A stretch of 51,837 bases of DNA, taken from JBGTGT01 sp051439375 (GTDB taxonomy: Bacteria; Cyanobacteriota; Cyanobacteriia; Cyanobacteriales; Microcystaceae). The stretch's first letter is position 1, and every line of letters begins with the position of its first letter. Below, in pieces: positions 1 through 8,873 of the stretch. The notes beneath the pieces were generated by a model that saw nothing but the letters and a program-made list of their open reading frames with translations, was not told where the DNA came from and did no database searches. The stretch is from positions 1 through 51,837 of the forward strand of contig JBFRWB010000199.1 in the NCBI GenBank assembly GCA_051439375.1, in the 5' to 3' direction. A program made the position numbers and the translations under genes.

Positions 1-1801
1 CTACGCCTAATTCTCCGTCGTCTTGGATTCCGTCTCCATCTTGGTCGTAGAATAAGGTGTCTCCAATTACAACCTTTTTGACTAACCCTGCATCTAAGGT
101 TAAGTCGTCGCTTTCTCCAACAGAAACACTGAGAAGTCCGTTGCTATCTACATCACTATCTAACAAGTCTGTTGTTGTCGTAACATTTTGAGTGGTAAAG
201 CCATCAAATCCTAAAGGTTCAGGGACAACAAATTGGAGTTGATAGTCCGTATTGCCTTCAACTGTGAACTGATATGAACCATCAAATAATGTCGTCTCAG
301 TAATAGCTTCGCCATTTTCGTCGAGGATGGCATTCCCGTCTGCGTCGAGCAGTCGAACCGTAACCCCTTCTACCCCAGATTCAGTGTCATCCTGAATTCC
401 ATTCCCATTTTGGTCATAGAAGACAAAATCTCCAATTACCACCTGTGGATTAGATTCTGCTTGGAATACGCCAAAGTTGGCTTCATCTACTTCAGGTTTG
501 AAGGCTTTAAAGTTATCAAAGGCTAATCCGACAAATTCTGAACCAAAGACAGGCGCAACATCAATATTTCCATCGTTGTTTGTGTCATTTCCCACCCCTT
601 TCGTGCCAATATATTCAATATAAACATACTTAATGGTATTTCCTGTTCCAGAAACATCTGCATTCCATGTCCACGCTTTACCATCATAGGAGTCTTCATT
701 AATTGACCAGCCGTTGAAGGAACTTGCGCTTAAGTTATCAAAGTCACCTGCTTTAAAATTTGGCACCCATACCGGTTCACCAATGGGACTATCTTCTGTT
801 CCCAATACATTTTCGTTGGCATCATACCAAGTAACACGCCATTGTTCGTACTGACGAATCGGATTCCCCTGTCCATCTTCTAGAAAAGCTGTGTCGGCGG
901 TCACTTTACCCGGTTCGGGGACAGCGTACCACTCAGACAATGTGGTATCAATATCCCAAATTTCCCCTTCGGCTCGAATTGTGCCATCATCATATTCGAT
1001 TAATAATCCCGGAATGGTTCCTAGGCTTTCGTCGTATAAGCCACCGCCTCGTAGGAAATAAAATCCTAATTCAGACTCAGTTTCTAGACTGGATTCTTTA
1101 TCAAAGATGATATTTTTACGTTGTCTGCCCTCTGTTTGATCCCAAAAAGGATCGGATGATATATCTGTTACAAATGCGTTTGTTCCACCGCCGCCGCCTC
1201 TTCGTTCGACGTACATGAAGGAGCTACCGGCCGCTAATCCATCAGCCGCCCCCGTATCATCACGGAAGAACTGAAATCCGAGGTCTGCCCACAATTGGTC
1301 TTGGGGATCATTTAATTCAAAGTCGTCACTGTTAAGTGCAGCGTCCCCACGCCGAATGCTGACATCTTCAAAGTCTATATTTCCTAAATCAATCATTCCT
1401 TCTCCGTCAAGGGAGATGATGTAGGAGCGTTCTGTTCCGGGTGGGTTATCAGGCTGAGTGTAGTTAAATCCTATCGTACCGGGTAGAACGTAATTGGCTG
1501 GATCTGGATTGGCGAAATCGGTTTCTGTAAATCCATTCTGAGGGGCTGCAATCCTTAGTTCGTAAGTCCCTTCCAGAGAGCCTGTATCAAGTGTGTAATT
1601 CTGTATGCCATTTGAGGCGTTACCGTCTGTATCGCTGGTGGTCGTGAAGGTGAAGATATCTCCTGCACTAAAACTATCACTTGCGTCAAGGTCTATATAT
1701 ACTAGCCAGTCTCCAATTAAAAGATCTGGATCTGCTCCATCCAGTTCAAGAAGTCCATTTTCATTAGTGTCGTCGTATAAAGTGCCTGATAAAAGTGCCA
1801 T
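1..1801 (-). CDS. SdrD/Cna_B-like multidomain protein, N-terminal part (runs off left edge)
   Basis: An open frame starts at the ATG at 1801 and continues without a stop to base 1, giving about 600 residues with the C-terminus outside the window. AGGAG lies 12 bases upstream of the ATG. The product is acidic and rich in Asp, Asn and Gly. Near the window edge are two copies of a module beginning VIGD, then F-Y-D-Q-(N/D)-G-(N/D)-G-I-Q-D-D, then GV(E)GV-V-L-D. This is the hallmark of SdrD B / Cna_B beta-sandwich repeats with calcium-binding DxDxDG-like loops. The first ~450 residues resemble no family I can name. There is no Sec signal peptide: the protein begins MALLSGTLYDD. In cyanobacteria such proteins often end in RTX-type repeats and leave by type I secretion, but that end is not visible here. 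Confidence 0.85.
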   Translation of the reverse strand, partial: MALLSGTLYDDTNENGLLELDGADPDLLIGDWLVYIDLDASDSFSAGDIFTFTTTSDTDGNASNGIQNYTLDTGSLEGTYELRIAAPQNGFTETDFANPDPANYVLPGTIGFNYTQPDNPPGTERSYIISLDGEGMIDLGNIDFEDVSIRRGDAALNSDDFELNDPQDQLWADLGFQFFRDDTGAADGLAAGSSFMYVERRGGGGGTNAFVTDISSDPFWDQTEGRQRKNIIFDKESSLETESELGFYFLRGGGLYDESLGTIPGLLIEYDDGTIRAEGEIWDIDTTLSEWYAVPEPGKVTADTAFLEDGQGNPIRQYEQWRVTWYDANENVLGTEDSPIGEPVWVPNFKAGDFDNLSASSFNGWSINEDSYDGKAWTWNADVSGTGNTIKYVYIEYIGTKGVGNDTNNDGNIDVAPVFGSEFVGLAFDNFKAFKPEVDEANFGVFQAESNPQVVIGDFVFYDQNGNGIQDDTESGVEGVTVRLLDADGNAILDENGEAITETTLFDGSYQFTVEGNTDYQLQFVVPEPLGFDGFTTQNVTTTTDLLDSDVDSNGLLSVSVGESDDLTLDAGLVKKVVIGDTLFYDQDGDGIQDDGELGV

Positions 1802-2463
1802 GGTAATTTAAGCTCCTACGATTAGGGTTAAGGTTGTGAATGGGATTGTTTAAAATAGAGAACAACATAGCAAAAAACAAGGATTCAAAGGGATTTTGCG
1901 CAAATCAGGTGTCCTAACAACTGGGTCTTTTAGTCCAATTCGGCTTAACTTAACCGGTGGCTAGGTATCATCGCATAAGTAGTTTTGTAATTAGTTACAC
2001 CTAATTTTTGTACTTAGGGATACCGTTTTTTTGCGCACCTCTATCTAAGCAGATCCCGAAAAGAAAAGTCAAGTAGATTTAAGTGAATTTTCGTAAAATA
2101 GTTAAATATACGGATGTTTACACCAACTTTATACTTAAGTGGTCTATATCTTTCGTGTTTTTACGGTTGACAAAAAGCCATTAGCCCTCGCTAAAAAGCG
2201 AAGGTTCATAAGGTGATGGAGAATACGCAAAATGGGAGTGAGGGGTTGGGAGTGGGGAGTTGGGAGAAAATTTATTTTTTGAGGGTGCTTTTACTGGATT
2301 GCTTAATTTTTTAAGTTGTAAGACAGTAGTGATTGTTCAAACCTACTCAGAGATGGCTTTTGAATTTTTGTTTTGAGTGTCTCTTATCATTCTGAACGAT
2401 CGCAGTACAAAACAAGTTAGGATATTGGCAAAGCGTGAAACAAGCGTCATAACTGGCTCTATC
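1802..2463. other. Intergenic region between divergent genes
   Basis: About 660 bases with no convincing gene. It must hold the promoter of the SdrD-like gene (minus) and probably that of the small plus-strand gene at 2464. A short imperfect hairpin (CGCT-aaaa-AGCG core) sits at 2185-2204 without a following T-run. A TTGACA at 2167-2172 has no good -10 box at the usual spacing. A G-rich repeat at 2234-2266 is listed separately. Confidence 0.5.
2234..2266. repeat. G-rich short tandem repeat
   Basis: Iterations of GGGAGTG, GGGGTTG and GGGGAGTTG make a degenerate short tandem repeat in non-coding DNA. Similar G-rich or C-rich short repeats occur at 11216-11270 and 11297-11330, so this is a recurring intergenic class in this genome. 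Confidence 0.6.
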
Positions 2464-2649
2464 ATGGAAATTGAACAAATCCGCATCAAAATTGAACGTG
2501 CATTAGTAGATGGCCGTCTATCTCGCCAAGAAAGTATGGACATTAAAATTGCTCTTTATTCTAAGAAACCCATTACTCCTGAAGCAGTAAAACTGTTTCG
2601 AGAATTACAAGAAAAAATTTGGCGCGGAGAAATTCGTTTAGGCGATTAA
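2464..2649 (+). CDS. Small conserved-type hypothetical protein (61 aa)
   Basis: The product is a small, charged, helix-rich protein beginning MEIEQIRIKIERAL. I do not recognise a domain. The same frame is open back to an ATG at 2377, but the first 29 residues of that longer version look non-protein-like, whereas the sequence from 2464 has regular amphipathic helices, so I chose the shorter start. There is no clear Shine-Dalgarno. The 3' end overlaps the convergent GH13 gene by 12 bases. The periodic helical pattern (R-x-x-I-E-R-A-L, V-K-L-F-R-E-L) suggests a real cytoplasmic protein, possibly an adaptor; that is inference. Confidence 0.6.
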   Translation: MEIEQIRIKIERALVDGRLSRQESMDIKIALYSKKPITPEAVKLFRELQEKIWRGEIRLGD

Positions 2650-4443
2650 AACATCGCTATTTTCAAAGTAATTAGTTAGCCAAACACATTGATAAGGTTG
2701 TAAAATTAAGGTGTCATGTAAATCACCAATTGACTTACCACTAAGTAAATCTTTCCAAGGATCAATTAAGACTAGATTAATGTTAGAAAGCGGTAACTCT
2801 TGAACTTCATCGCTCAAATTATTGATACAGAAAATACTTTGATCTCGATAGATACTTTGTCGCCAAAAAACGAAAAGAGATAAGTTAAGAGGATGTAGGG
2901 TATATTGGGTCGCGTTAGGGTGAAAAGCCAGTTGCTGACGACGAATTTTAATGCGTCGGGAGAGTTCTTTTAAGATAATAGATTGGCAAGCGTTAGGATC
3001 ATTTAGCAAGCTTGTTAGCTTGTCATAATTCCATTTATAACGATTAATCGTACGATTCATTTTTGTTTTTTCCACCCCTTCTACATCATTAGCCGTTGCT
3101 AACAAGCTATGAATGTAAAAGGCGGGGATTCCTTCAAGGGCTAACATAATAGTTTGGGAACATAAAAACCGTTCAATTTGCCATTGATCTTCCCCTTTCG
3201 CTGTCCCTTTCATGGCATCAAACCAAGAGATATTAATTTCATAAGGACTCTCACTATTGTCGGGCTTTTTCCGCATACTTATTTTACCGCCAAAGTCCTC
3301 CATTTTTTGCAAGAGAGTGTTATATTCATCTTCAGTTAATAGCCCTTCTGTGGGTCGTAAACCAATACCATCATGGGAGGCTAAAAAGTTAAAAAAGGCG
3401 CAGCCACGAGGGGCTGGGGGCATACTCATCATCCACGTTTTTAAATGTTTTGAACTTCCTTGTAACAGTGCATTTAAAACCAAAGGAGGAAGACTAAAAT
3501 TATAAATCATGTGGGCTTCATTACGATTGCCAAAATAACTCAAATTCTCTCGGTTGGGAACATTGGTTTCAGTAATGAGAGCAATAGATGGATCTAAAAA
3601 TTGTAAAATCTCCCGAATAATGCGAACGGCTGCATGAGTTTCGGGTAAATGAATACAGGTTGTACCGATTTTTTTCCACAGGAAACCAACCGCGTCTAAG
3701 CGAATGTATTTTGCACCTTTTCTGACATAAAAATCAATGATTTTAATATATTCTAACAACACATCAGGATTAGAAAAATTGACATCAATTTGATCAGGGC
3801 TAAACGTTGACCAGAGATACTTTTTGCCGTTAACTGTTTCAACTTCCGTCAATAAAGGGGTACTACGGGGACGAACCACTTGGGATAAATCGGTGCTAGG
3901 ATCAACTTCAATAAAATAATTACACCCCGGTTCTTCTCCTTTTCGATATTGTTTAAACCATTCGCTTTCACTAGAAATATGATTTAAAACCAAGTCAACC
4001 ATCAAGTTAAAATCTTTGGCAATTGCTTCTATCTCTAACCAATCGCCTAGTTTTGGCTCAACTTGTAAATAATCAATAACTGCAAAACCATCATCGGAAC
4101 TGTAGGGAGAAAAAGGTAAAATATGAACCCCCGTAATGGTCTCTTTTAAATAGGTATTGAGAAAGTTGTGTAACGTTTTAAGGGGAACATCTTCTCCTTG
4201 AACAAGGCTATCTCCGTAGGTAATAATTTGGACATTATTCTGACTCCATTTACCAAAGTCTTCATCGGTTGAGGGTGCAAAATCAGGTTTTAATATCTCA
4301 AATATTTTGCTCACTAATGAGGTAGCTGTTTCTTTCCCATAGAGTAATTTGAGAAGGGGATAAATTTGGGTTGATAGTTTTTGGAATTGGGGGTCAGAAG
4401 AACTCATGTTCATTGGATGATTGTCTTTTTCACAAGGTAGCAA
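2638..4443 (-). CDS. GH13 sugar phosphorylase (sucrose / glucosylglycerate phosphorylase type)
   Basis: A 601-residue GH13 alpha-amylase-fold enzyme. The order of motifs is VDLVLNH (residues 149-155, region I), YIRLDAVGF with the nucleophile Asp250, LITETN with the acid/base Glu292, and ASHDGIGL with the transition-state stabiliser Asp358. The ITYGDSL and LPFSPYSSDDGF segments near the N-terminus fit GH13 subfamily 18, which phosphorolyses sucrose, glucosylglycerol or glucosylglycerate to alpha-glucose 1-phosphate. Sucrose phosphorylases are near 490-505 residues. This protein is about 100 longer, with an N-terminal helical extension, closer to the E. coli YcjM (glucosylglycerate) type. The substrate cannot be fixed from motifs; glucosylglycerate or another compatible solute is my favoured guess. 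A second in-frame ATG lies 10 codons in. Confidence 0.85.
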   Translation of the reverse strand: MLPCEKDNHPMNMSSSDPQFQKLSTQIYPLLKLLYGKETATSLVSKIFEILKPDFAPSTDEDFGKWSQNNVQIITYGDSLVQGEDVPLKTLHNFLNTYLKETITGVHILPFSPYSSDDGFAVIDYLQVEPKLGDWLEIEAIAKDFNLMVDLVLNHISSESEWFKQYRKGEEPGCNYFIEVDPSTDLSQVVRPRSTPLLTEVETVNGKKYLWSTFSPDQIDVNFSNPDVLLEYIKIIDFYVRKGAKYIRLDAVGFLWKKIGTTCIHLPETHAAVRIIREILQFLDPSIALITETNVPNRENLSYFGNRNEAHMIYNFSLPPLVLNALLQGSSKHLKTWMMSMPPAPRGCAFFNFLASHDGIGLRPTEGLLTEDEYNTLLQKMEDFGGKISMRKKPDNSESPYEINISWFDAMKGTAKGEDQWQIERFLCSQTIMLALEGIPAFYIHSLLATANDVEGVEKTKMNRTINRYKWNYDKLTSLLNDPNACQSIILKELSRRIKIRRQQLAFHPNATQYTLHPLNLSLFVFWRQSIYRDQSIFCINNLSDEVQELPLSNINLVLIDPWKDLLSGKSIGDLHDTLILQPYQCVWLTNYFENSDVLIA

Positions 4444-4492
4444 AACTGCTGCTATAAACTGTTCTTGATTAACCTTTAGGGCATTTTTTATT

Positions 4493-5833
4493 TTAGACAG
4501 TTACGGTTAACTGCAATTGTTGTCGCCAATCAGCTAAATCTTCTAGTGCCCGATCTCTATATTTCCCGTATCGTTCCCGTTTATTACGGACTTTTTTCTC
4601 TAGTGGAGGAATAATACCAAAATTGGGCGGCATTGGTTGAAAATGTTTAGGAGATGCCGAACTAATAAAGGAAAATAATGATCCCATCATCGTGGTTTCA
4701 GGTAATCTCAAAGGCTCTAATCCTAATTTTAATCTAGCTGCATTTGTTCCCGCTAACCATCCTCCTGCTGTTGCTGCGGTATAACCTTCTGTGCCAATTA
4801 ATTGCCCTGCGGCGAATAAGGTGGAACGAGTTTTAAACTGTAGGGTAGGGGATAGTAACTGAGGAGAATTGATAAAAGTATTGCGGTGCATCACTCCCAT
4901 TCTGACAAATTCGGCGTTTTCAAGGGCGGGAATGAGGCGAAAAACTTGTTTTTGCTCTCCCCATTTCAAATTGGTTTGAAAACCAACCATATTCCATAAC
5001 TCCCCTCGTTTATCTTCTTGGCGCAATTGGACAACTGCGTAAGGACGATGACCTTCAATACGAGTATCTGAGAGTCCTACGGGCTTCAAAGGGCCATAAC
5101 GCATGGTATCTTCCCCTCGTTGAGCTAATTCCTCGATAGGCAAACATCCTTCAAAGAATTTAGCTGTTTCTCGCTCAAAATCTTTTAGAGGGGCCTGTTC
5201 TGCACCGCATAATGCTTGTAAAAATTGTAAATACTGTTCCTTGTCCATGGGACAATTGAGATAAGCGGCTTCTCCTTTATCATAACGGGAGGCTAGGAAA
5301 GCTATCTCACGATTAATTGATTCTCCTACAATAATAGGGCTTGCAGCGTCAAAAAAGCTCATATAATCCATTCCTGTAAACCGTTGTAAGTCATCGGCTA
5401 AACGGGAACTGGTGAGAGGACCAGTACAAAGAATAGTGATTCCATTTACAGGGATTTCAGTTATTTCTGCTCTTTTCAAAGTAATTAGGGGATGGTTAGC
5501 TAAGGTTTGGGTTAATTCTTCACTAAAAATTCCCCTATCTACCGCTAATGCCCCTCCAGCTGGTACAGAATGATGATCTGCCTTTTCAATAATAATTGAT
5601 CCTAAACGACGCAATTCTTCGTGAAGTAAGCCCGATGAGCGATCGCTTTCTTTCGCCCCAAAGGAGTTACTACACACCAATTCGGCTAATTCTGAAGAAT
5701 GATGGGCAGGACTAGGGCATATAGGGCGCATTTCATAGATAACAACAGGAATACCTGCTTTAGCAACCTGCCATGCTGCTTCTGTCCCTGCTAGTCCACC
5801 CCCAATTATGTTAATCGGTTCTTGTAAGGTCAT
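4493..5833 (-). CDS. trmFO: Methylenetetrahydrofolate--tRNA-(uracil-5-)-methyltransferase TrmFO
   Basis: TrmFO makes ribothymidine at tRNA U54, taking the carbon from methylene-THF and electrons via FAD. The 446-residue product opens with an FAD dinucleotide-binding motif (GGGLAGTEAAWQ, residues 11-22). It then shows the family block with CSNSFGAKESD, the conserved LNCPMDKEQY segment with the second conserved Cys, and the C-terminal GQLIGTEGYTAATAGGWLAG block that closes the FAD site. Length and motif order match the bacterial family. It follows the GT2 gene on the same strand after 165 bases that contain a short repeat. Confidence 0.97.
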   Translation of the reverse strand: MTLQEPINIIGGGLAGTEAAWQVAKAGIPVVIYEMRPICPSPAHHSSELAELVCSNSFGAKESDRSSGLLHEELRRLGSIIIEKADHHSVPAGGALAVDRGIFSEELTQTLANHPLITLKRAEITEIPVNGITILCTGPLTSSRLADDLQRFTGMDYMSFFDAASPIIVGESINREIAFLASRYDKGEAAYLNCPMDKEQYLQFLQALCGAEQAPLKDFERETAKFFEGCLPIEELAQRGEDTMRYGPLKPVGLSDTRIEGHRPYAVVQLRQEDKRGELWNMVGFQTNLKWGEQKQVFRLIPALENAEFVRMGVMHRNTFINSPQLLSPTLQFKTRSTLFAAGQLIGTEGYTAATAGGWLAGTNAARLKLGLEPLRLPETTMMGSLFSFISSASPKHFQPMPPNFGIIPPLEKKVRNKRERYGKYRDRALEDLADWRQQLQLTVTV

Positions 5834-5963
5834 TGTTATTTTCTAGGATAAGGTTGGATAAAATTTCGTCGGTTAACGGATTATCGAAATAACTAGGTTG
5901 AAAACCCTGTCTTTTAAGACGGAAAGTTTTTGGAGATGAGGTATCAATCCTTGTTACAAAAAC

Positions 5964-5988
5964 AACTTCCGACTTCAAACTTCCGACT
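5964..5988. repeat. Short direct repeat AACTTCCGACT
   Basis: AACTTCCGACT occurs at 5964-5974 and 5978-5988 in the gap between the GT2 gene and trmFO. It is a degenerate intergenic short repeat. It makes the small open frame on the minus strand here (5811-5996) look like chance. Confidence 0.6.
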
Positions 5989-5998
5989 GCTTTCATGC

Positions 5999-6970
5999 TT
6001 ACTGAATAACGGTTAACTGTTCCCGATAAGCCTCATATACCCCTTGAACGTTGTACCAATTAAGAAAAATTCGGGCAATTTCCAAGGCTAGTTGAGGTTT
6101 TCCTCGATCAATTAGCCATTGTAACAAAGGGGCAAGGGTTCGCTCATTAAGACGACCCCCTAATGATAAAACACCCCACAATAAACGATGTAACCCTGTC
6201 ATTTGAATCATTAATCTAACTTCATAAGTGGGATGTTTTTGATAAAAGACAACACCCATCCGTCCCCGTTGAATTTCTTTATCAATCAATTGGGGGATTT
6301 GTTGCAAATTAAAGGGAGGATGCCAGTGATACCCCACGGCTTGGGGGCATTTAATCAATTTTAAGCCTAATTTCTTTAATCTAACCCCCAATTCTAAGTC
6401 TTCCCAACCATAGAGTTGAAAAGCGGTATCAAAAAGTCCCGCCCTTTCTAACCATTTACGAGCGATCGCTACATTTCCTGTAGCAAAGTAAGCGGCGGAA
6501 AAATCGGTAATTTTATAGGGTTCTTGGGTGGGATTATCAAAATTACAGGTATTAATCACTGCACCGTAGGTAAATAAGCGATCACTCCCTATTTTATCTT
6601 TTCCTTCTGTTAAAGCATCAGCGTGAGATTGCAGAAATTGAGGGGTTACGACTAAATCACTATCGATAAAAATAATCGTATCCCCTTGAGCCTGTTTTAT
6701 GCCTAAATTGCGAGCAGCGGCGGGTCCTTGATGATCTTGGGGATAAAAACGAACGTGGGGTAAATTTTCCTTTTCATGACTCAACCATTCAAGGGTATCG
6801 TCCGTTGAACCATCATCAACAAGGACAATTTCATAATTTTCGACTTTTTGGTCGGTAAACTTTTGATTTTCTAAAGCCTTGAGACACTTTTCTAAGATAG
6901 GCTTTCGATTGTAAGTGGGAATGACAATGGTAAAAAACACGGTTAATTCACTGATAGTCGATGAGCGCAA
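5999..6970 (-). CDS. Family 2 glycosyltransferase
   Basis: A 323-residue GT-A fold protein. The N-terminal FTIVIPTYNR segment binds nucleotide, VLVDDGSTDDT follows at about residue 50, and IFIDSDLVV supplies the metal-binding DxD at about residue 106. The WEDLELGVRLKKLGLKL block carries the (E/Q)D-L acceptor/base motif. It transfers an activated sugar to an acceptor, most likely for surface polysaccharide. No membrane helices are obvious, so it is probably cytoplasmic or peripheral. It is the first gene ahead of trmFO on the minus strand. Donor and acceptor are unknown. Confidence 0.9.
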   Translation of the reverse strand: MRSSTISELTVFFTIVIPTYNRKPILEKCLKALENQKFTDQKVENYEIVLVDDGSTDDTLEWLSHEKENLPHVRFYPQDHQGPAAARNLGIKQAQGDTIIFIDSDLVVTPQFLQSHADALTEGKDKIGSDRLFTYGAVINTCNFDNPTQEPYKITDFSAAYFATGNVAIARKWLERAGLFDTAFQLYGWEDLELGVRLKKLGLKLIKCPQAVGYHWHPPFNLQQIPQLIDKEIQRGRMGVVFYQKHPTYEVRLMIQMTGLHRLLWGVLSLGGRLNERTLAPLLQWLIDRGKPQLALEIARIFLNWYNVQGVYEAYREQLTVIQ

Positions 6971-7062
6971 TGGTAAAGTTTACCGTTTTTTGCAAGGGGA
7001 AAGGTAGAACTGCACAAAATAAATAGAGAAAATGAAGTTCTTCGCCGAAACTAAGACTGATA

Positions 7063-8001
7063 CTAACTCGGTGGCTTAATTTCAAGGGGTTGTAACATTT
7101 CACTGTGAACCGTATGAGGCGTTAAATTGGGTAACACAGGGAAAAAGGGTTGATGCAGACTAATCAACTGAGCGAGTGTCTGTTTAAGTTGAGTACGAGG
7201 AACGATGGCATCAACGAACCCATATTGTAATAAATATTCAGAACTTTGAAAATCATCAGGCAACTTCTCGCGAATAGTTTGTTCTATTACCCGTCGTCCG
7301 GCGAAACCAATGGTTGCTTTGGGTTCTGCTATGATAATATCCCCCAACATAGCAAAACTGGCGGTTACTCCTCCTGTGGTCGGATGGGTCAAAACAGGAA
7401 TATAAAGGAGTTTTTCGGCTTTATGTCGTTCCAAAGCCCCAGAAATCTTAGCCATCTGCATTAAACTGAGCATTCCTTCCTGCATTCTTGCCCCGCCCGA
7501 TGCACAGACAATAACAACTGGAAAGCGTTCTTGGGTTGCGTGTTCAATAAGACGACATAACTTTTCACCAACGACAGACCCCATACTACCTCCCATAAAA
7601 CGGAAGTCCATCACCCCTAAAGCAAGGGGAAGGCCATCAATCAACCCAGTTCCCGTTTGGACTGCATCCTTAAGGCCGGTTTTCTTGTGATAATCTTTAA
7701 TGCGATCGCTGTACGCTTTGCGATCTTTGAAAGACAGGGGATCAACTGGACTTAATTGTTCATTGAGGGGTGTCCATGTTTTAGCATCAATTAGCTGTTC
7801 AATGCGTTCTGAACTATGGACAATATTATGGTGTCCACAGCTTTTACAGACCCCTAAATTGGCTTTAAGATCCTTAGTATAGGTTAAAGCATCACACTTC
7901 GGGCATTTAAACCATAAACCATCAGCAATTTCCCGTTCTGGGGGCGTTTGTAAAGAGGGTTCTGTTTTCTGGCGATCTGCAAACCAATCGAATAGAGACA
8001 T
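7063..8001 (-). CDS. accD: Acetyl-CoA carboxylase carboxyltransferase subunit beta
   Basis: AccD pairs with AccA to transfer CO2 from carboxybiotin to acetyl-CoA, the committed step of fatty-acid synthesis. The 312-residue product has the N-terminal four-Cys zinc ribbon (CPKCDALTYTKDL, then CKSCGHH about 19 residues on). The crotonase-type carboxyltransferase core follows, with GLPLALGVMDFRFMGGSMGSVVGEK (positions ~126-150), CASGGARMQEG and the HPTTGGVTASFA oxyanion-hole block. Length is normal for the family. It stands alone, with a small hypothetical gene upstream on the same strand. Confidence 0.97.
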   Translation of the reverse strand: MSLFDWFADRQKTEPSLQTPPEREIADGLWFKCPKCDALTYTKDLKANLGVCKSCGHHNIVHSSERIEQLIDAKTWTPLNEQLSPVDPLSFKDRKAYSDRIKDYHKKTGLKDAVQTGTGLIDGLPLALGVMDFRFMGGSMGSVVGEKLCRLIEHATQERFPVVIVCASGGARMQEGMLSLMQMAKISGALERHKAEKLLYIPVLTHPTTGGVTASFAMLGDIIIAEPKATIGFAGRRVIEQTIREKLPDDFQSSEYLLQYGFVDAIVPRTQLKQTLAQLISLHQPFFPVLPNLTPHTVHSEMLQPLEIKPPS

Positions 8002-8032
8002 AACGTTAGCATTAAAACAATAATCTAATTAT

Positions 8033-8287
8033 TTAAGAAAATTCGGAATCTTCTGGCGTACTAAGCAATAGCAAGGCGGTCCATTGATCACAAGAACGAA
8101 CCTGCAAGGCGGCTTGACTCCCTTGGCCGCAGTAAATGCCAAGGCCGATATCAATCACCCGACTAGGAATCTCATAAGCGGTCAGAAGTTGCTGCATTAA
8201 CTCAGCTTCCCATCTTGCTTTGGTCGTTTTTAAGGTGATCCAAGATATGGTTTCCATTTCCTGTGGTTCGTTTGGGAAGTTCAACAA
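8033..8287 (-). CDS. Small DUF2007-like protein
   Basis: An 84-residue protein with the pattern WEAELMQQLLTAYEIPSRVID, a glycine turn (GLGIYCGQGS), a beta strand (AALQVRS) and a helix. This resembles the DUF2007 putative signal-transducing fold, although the match is by pattern only. The frame begins with two TTG codons just after AGGAG (spacing 4-7 bases), so a TTG start near 8284-8287 is plausible. The first ATG in frame is at 8257. It lies 31 bases upstream of accD on the same strand and may be cotranscribed with it. Function unknown. Confidence 0.65.
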   Translation of the reverse strand: MLNFPNEPQEMETISWITLKTTKARWEAELMQQLLTAYEIPSRVIDIGLGIYCGQGSQAALQVRSCDQWTALLLLSTPEDSEFS

Positions 8288-8374
8288 TTAACTCCTAACA
8301 CATTTTAAGCTAAGGTATGAGGTTTTTATCAATTTTTCAAGCTTTTTTTCTCCAACAATGTCATCTTTATTGGC

Positions 8375-8791
8375 TTAAAAGCCGAGTAAATCTTCCAGAG
8401 AATAGGGACATTTGATAGGTAGATCAAATCCGTATTCTGCTTCAACCAGTCCGGCTGCATCTTCGTAAATTTCGGGTAATTCTTCTGTTAACGTGGGTTT
8501 CATGCTGGGACTATATCGAGATTTTATACTGCTTTGAAAAACCCTACTTTCAACTTCCCACTTTTGATAACGGGAGGGAAGCGGAACGAATTTTCGTTTG
8601 AGCTTATGTTCTATGAGTCGCATCAATAGATTTCTGACGGCTCGATAATCACGCCTTCCCAAAGATTCTACCTCCTCAATAATGTTTTCCCAGTCTAACT
8701 TGTCTAAATTACGCTCTCTTAATGCTTTAGCTTGTTCTATTGTCCACTGATAATAATCTTGTTCATAGGTACTCTGCACTATCTTAATCAT
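8375..8791 (-). CDS. DUF29 family protein
   Basis: A 138-residue DUF29 protein, a helical family greatly expanded in cyanobacteria and of unknown biochemical role. The signature runs YEQDYYQWTIEQAKALRERN, then LDWENIIEEVESLGRRDYRAVRNLL, then a C-terminal IKCPYSLEDLLGF. A divergent second member lies at 33001-33426 and ends with the same type of tail (IDCPYTIEDVLE). Expression context is uninformative: it is a single gene between the DUF2007-like gene and the HTH gene. Confidence 0.88.
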   Translation of the reverse strand: MIKIVQSTYEQDYYQWTIEQAKALRERNLDKLDWENIIEEVESLGRRDYRAVRNLLMRLIEHKLKRKFVPLPSRYQKWEVESRVFQSSIKSRYSPSMKPTLTEELPEIYEDAAGLVEAEYGFDLPIKCPYSLEDLLGF

Positions 8792-8873
8792 GGCTTAGAT
8801 TCCTCTAGATAAACGTAATTAACTTTGGTTAAATCCCTTTGTTAATCATCAACTGCTTCATTCTTTTTATTAA

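Noticed and set aside
2185..2204. Hairpin CCTCGCT-aaaa-AGCGAAGG as a terminator
   Set aside because: It has a mismatch, no T-run and no gene ending nearby.
5811..5996. 61-codon open frame between the GT2 gene and trmFO (minus strand)
   Set aside because: Its start lies in the AACTTCCGACT short repeat, it overlaps the trmFO start by 23 bases and the product has no family-like pattern.
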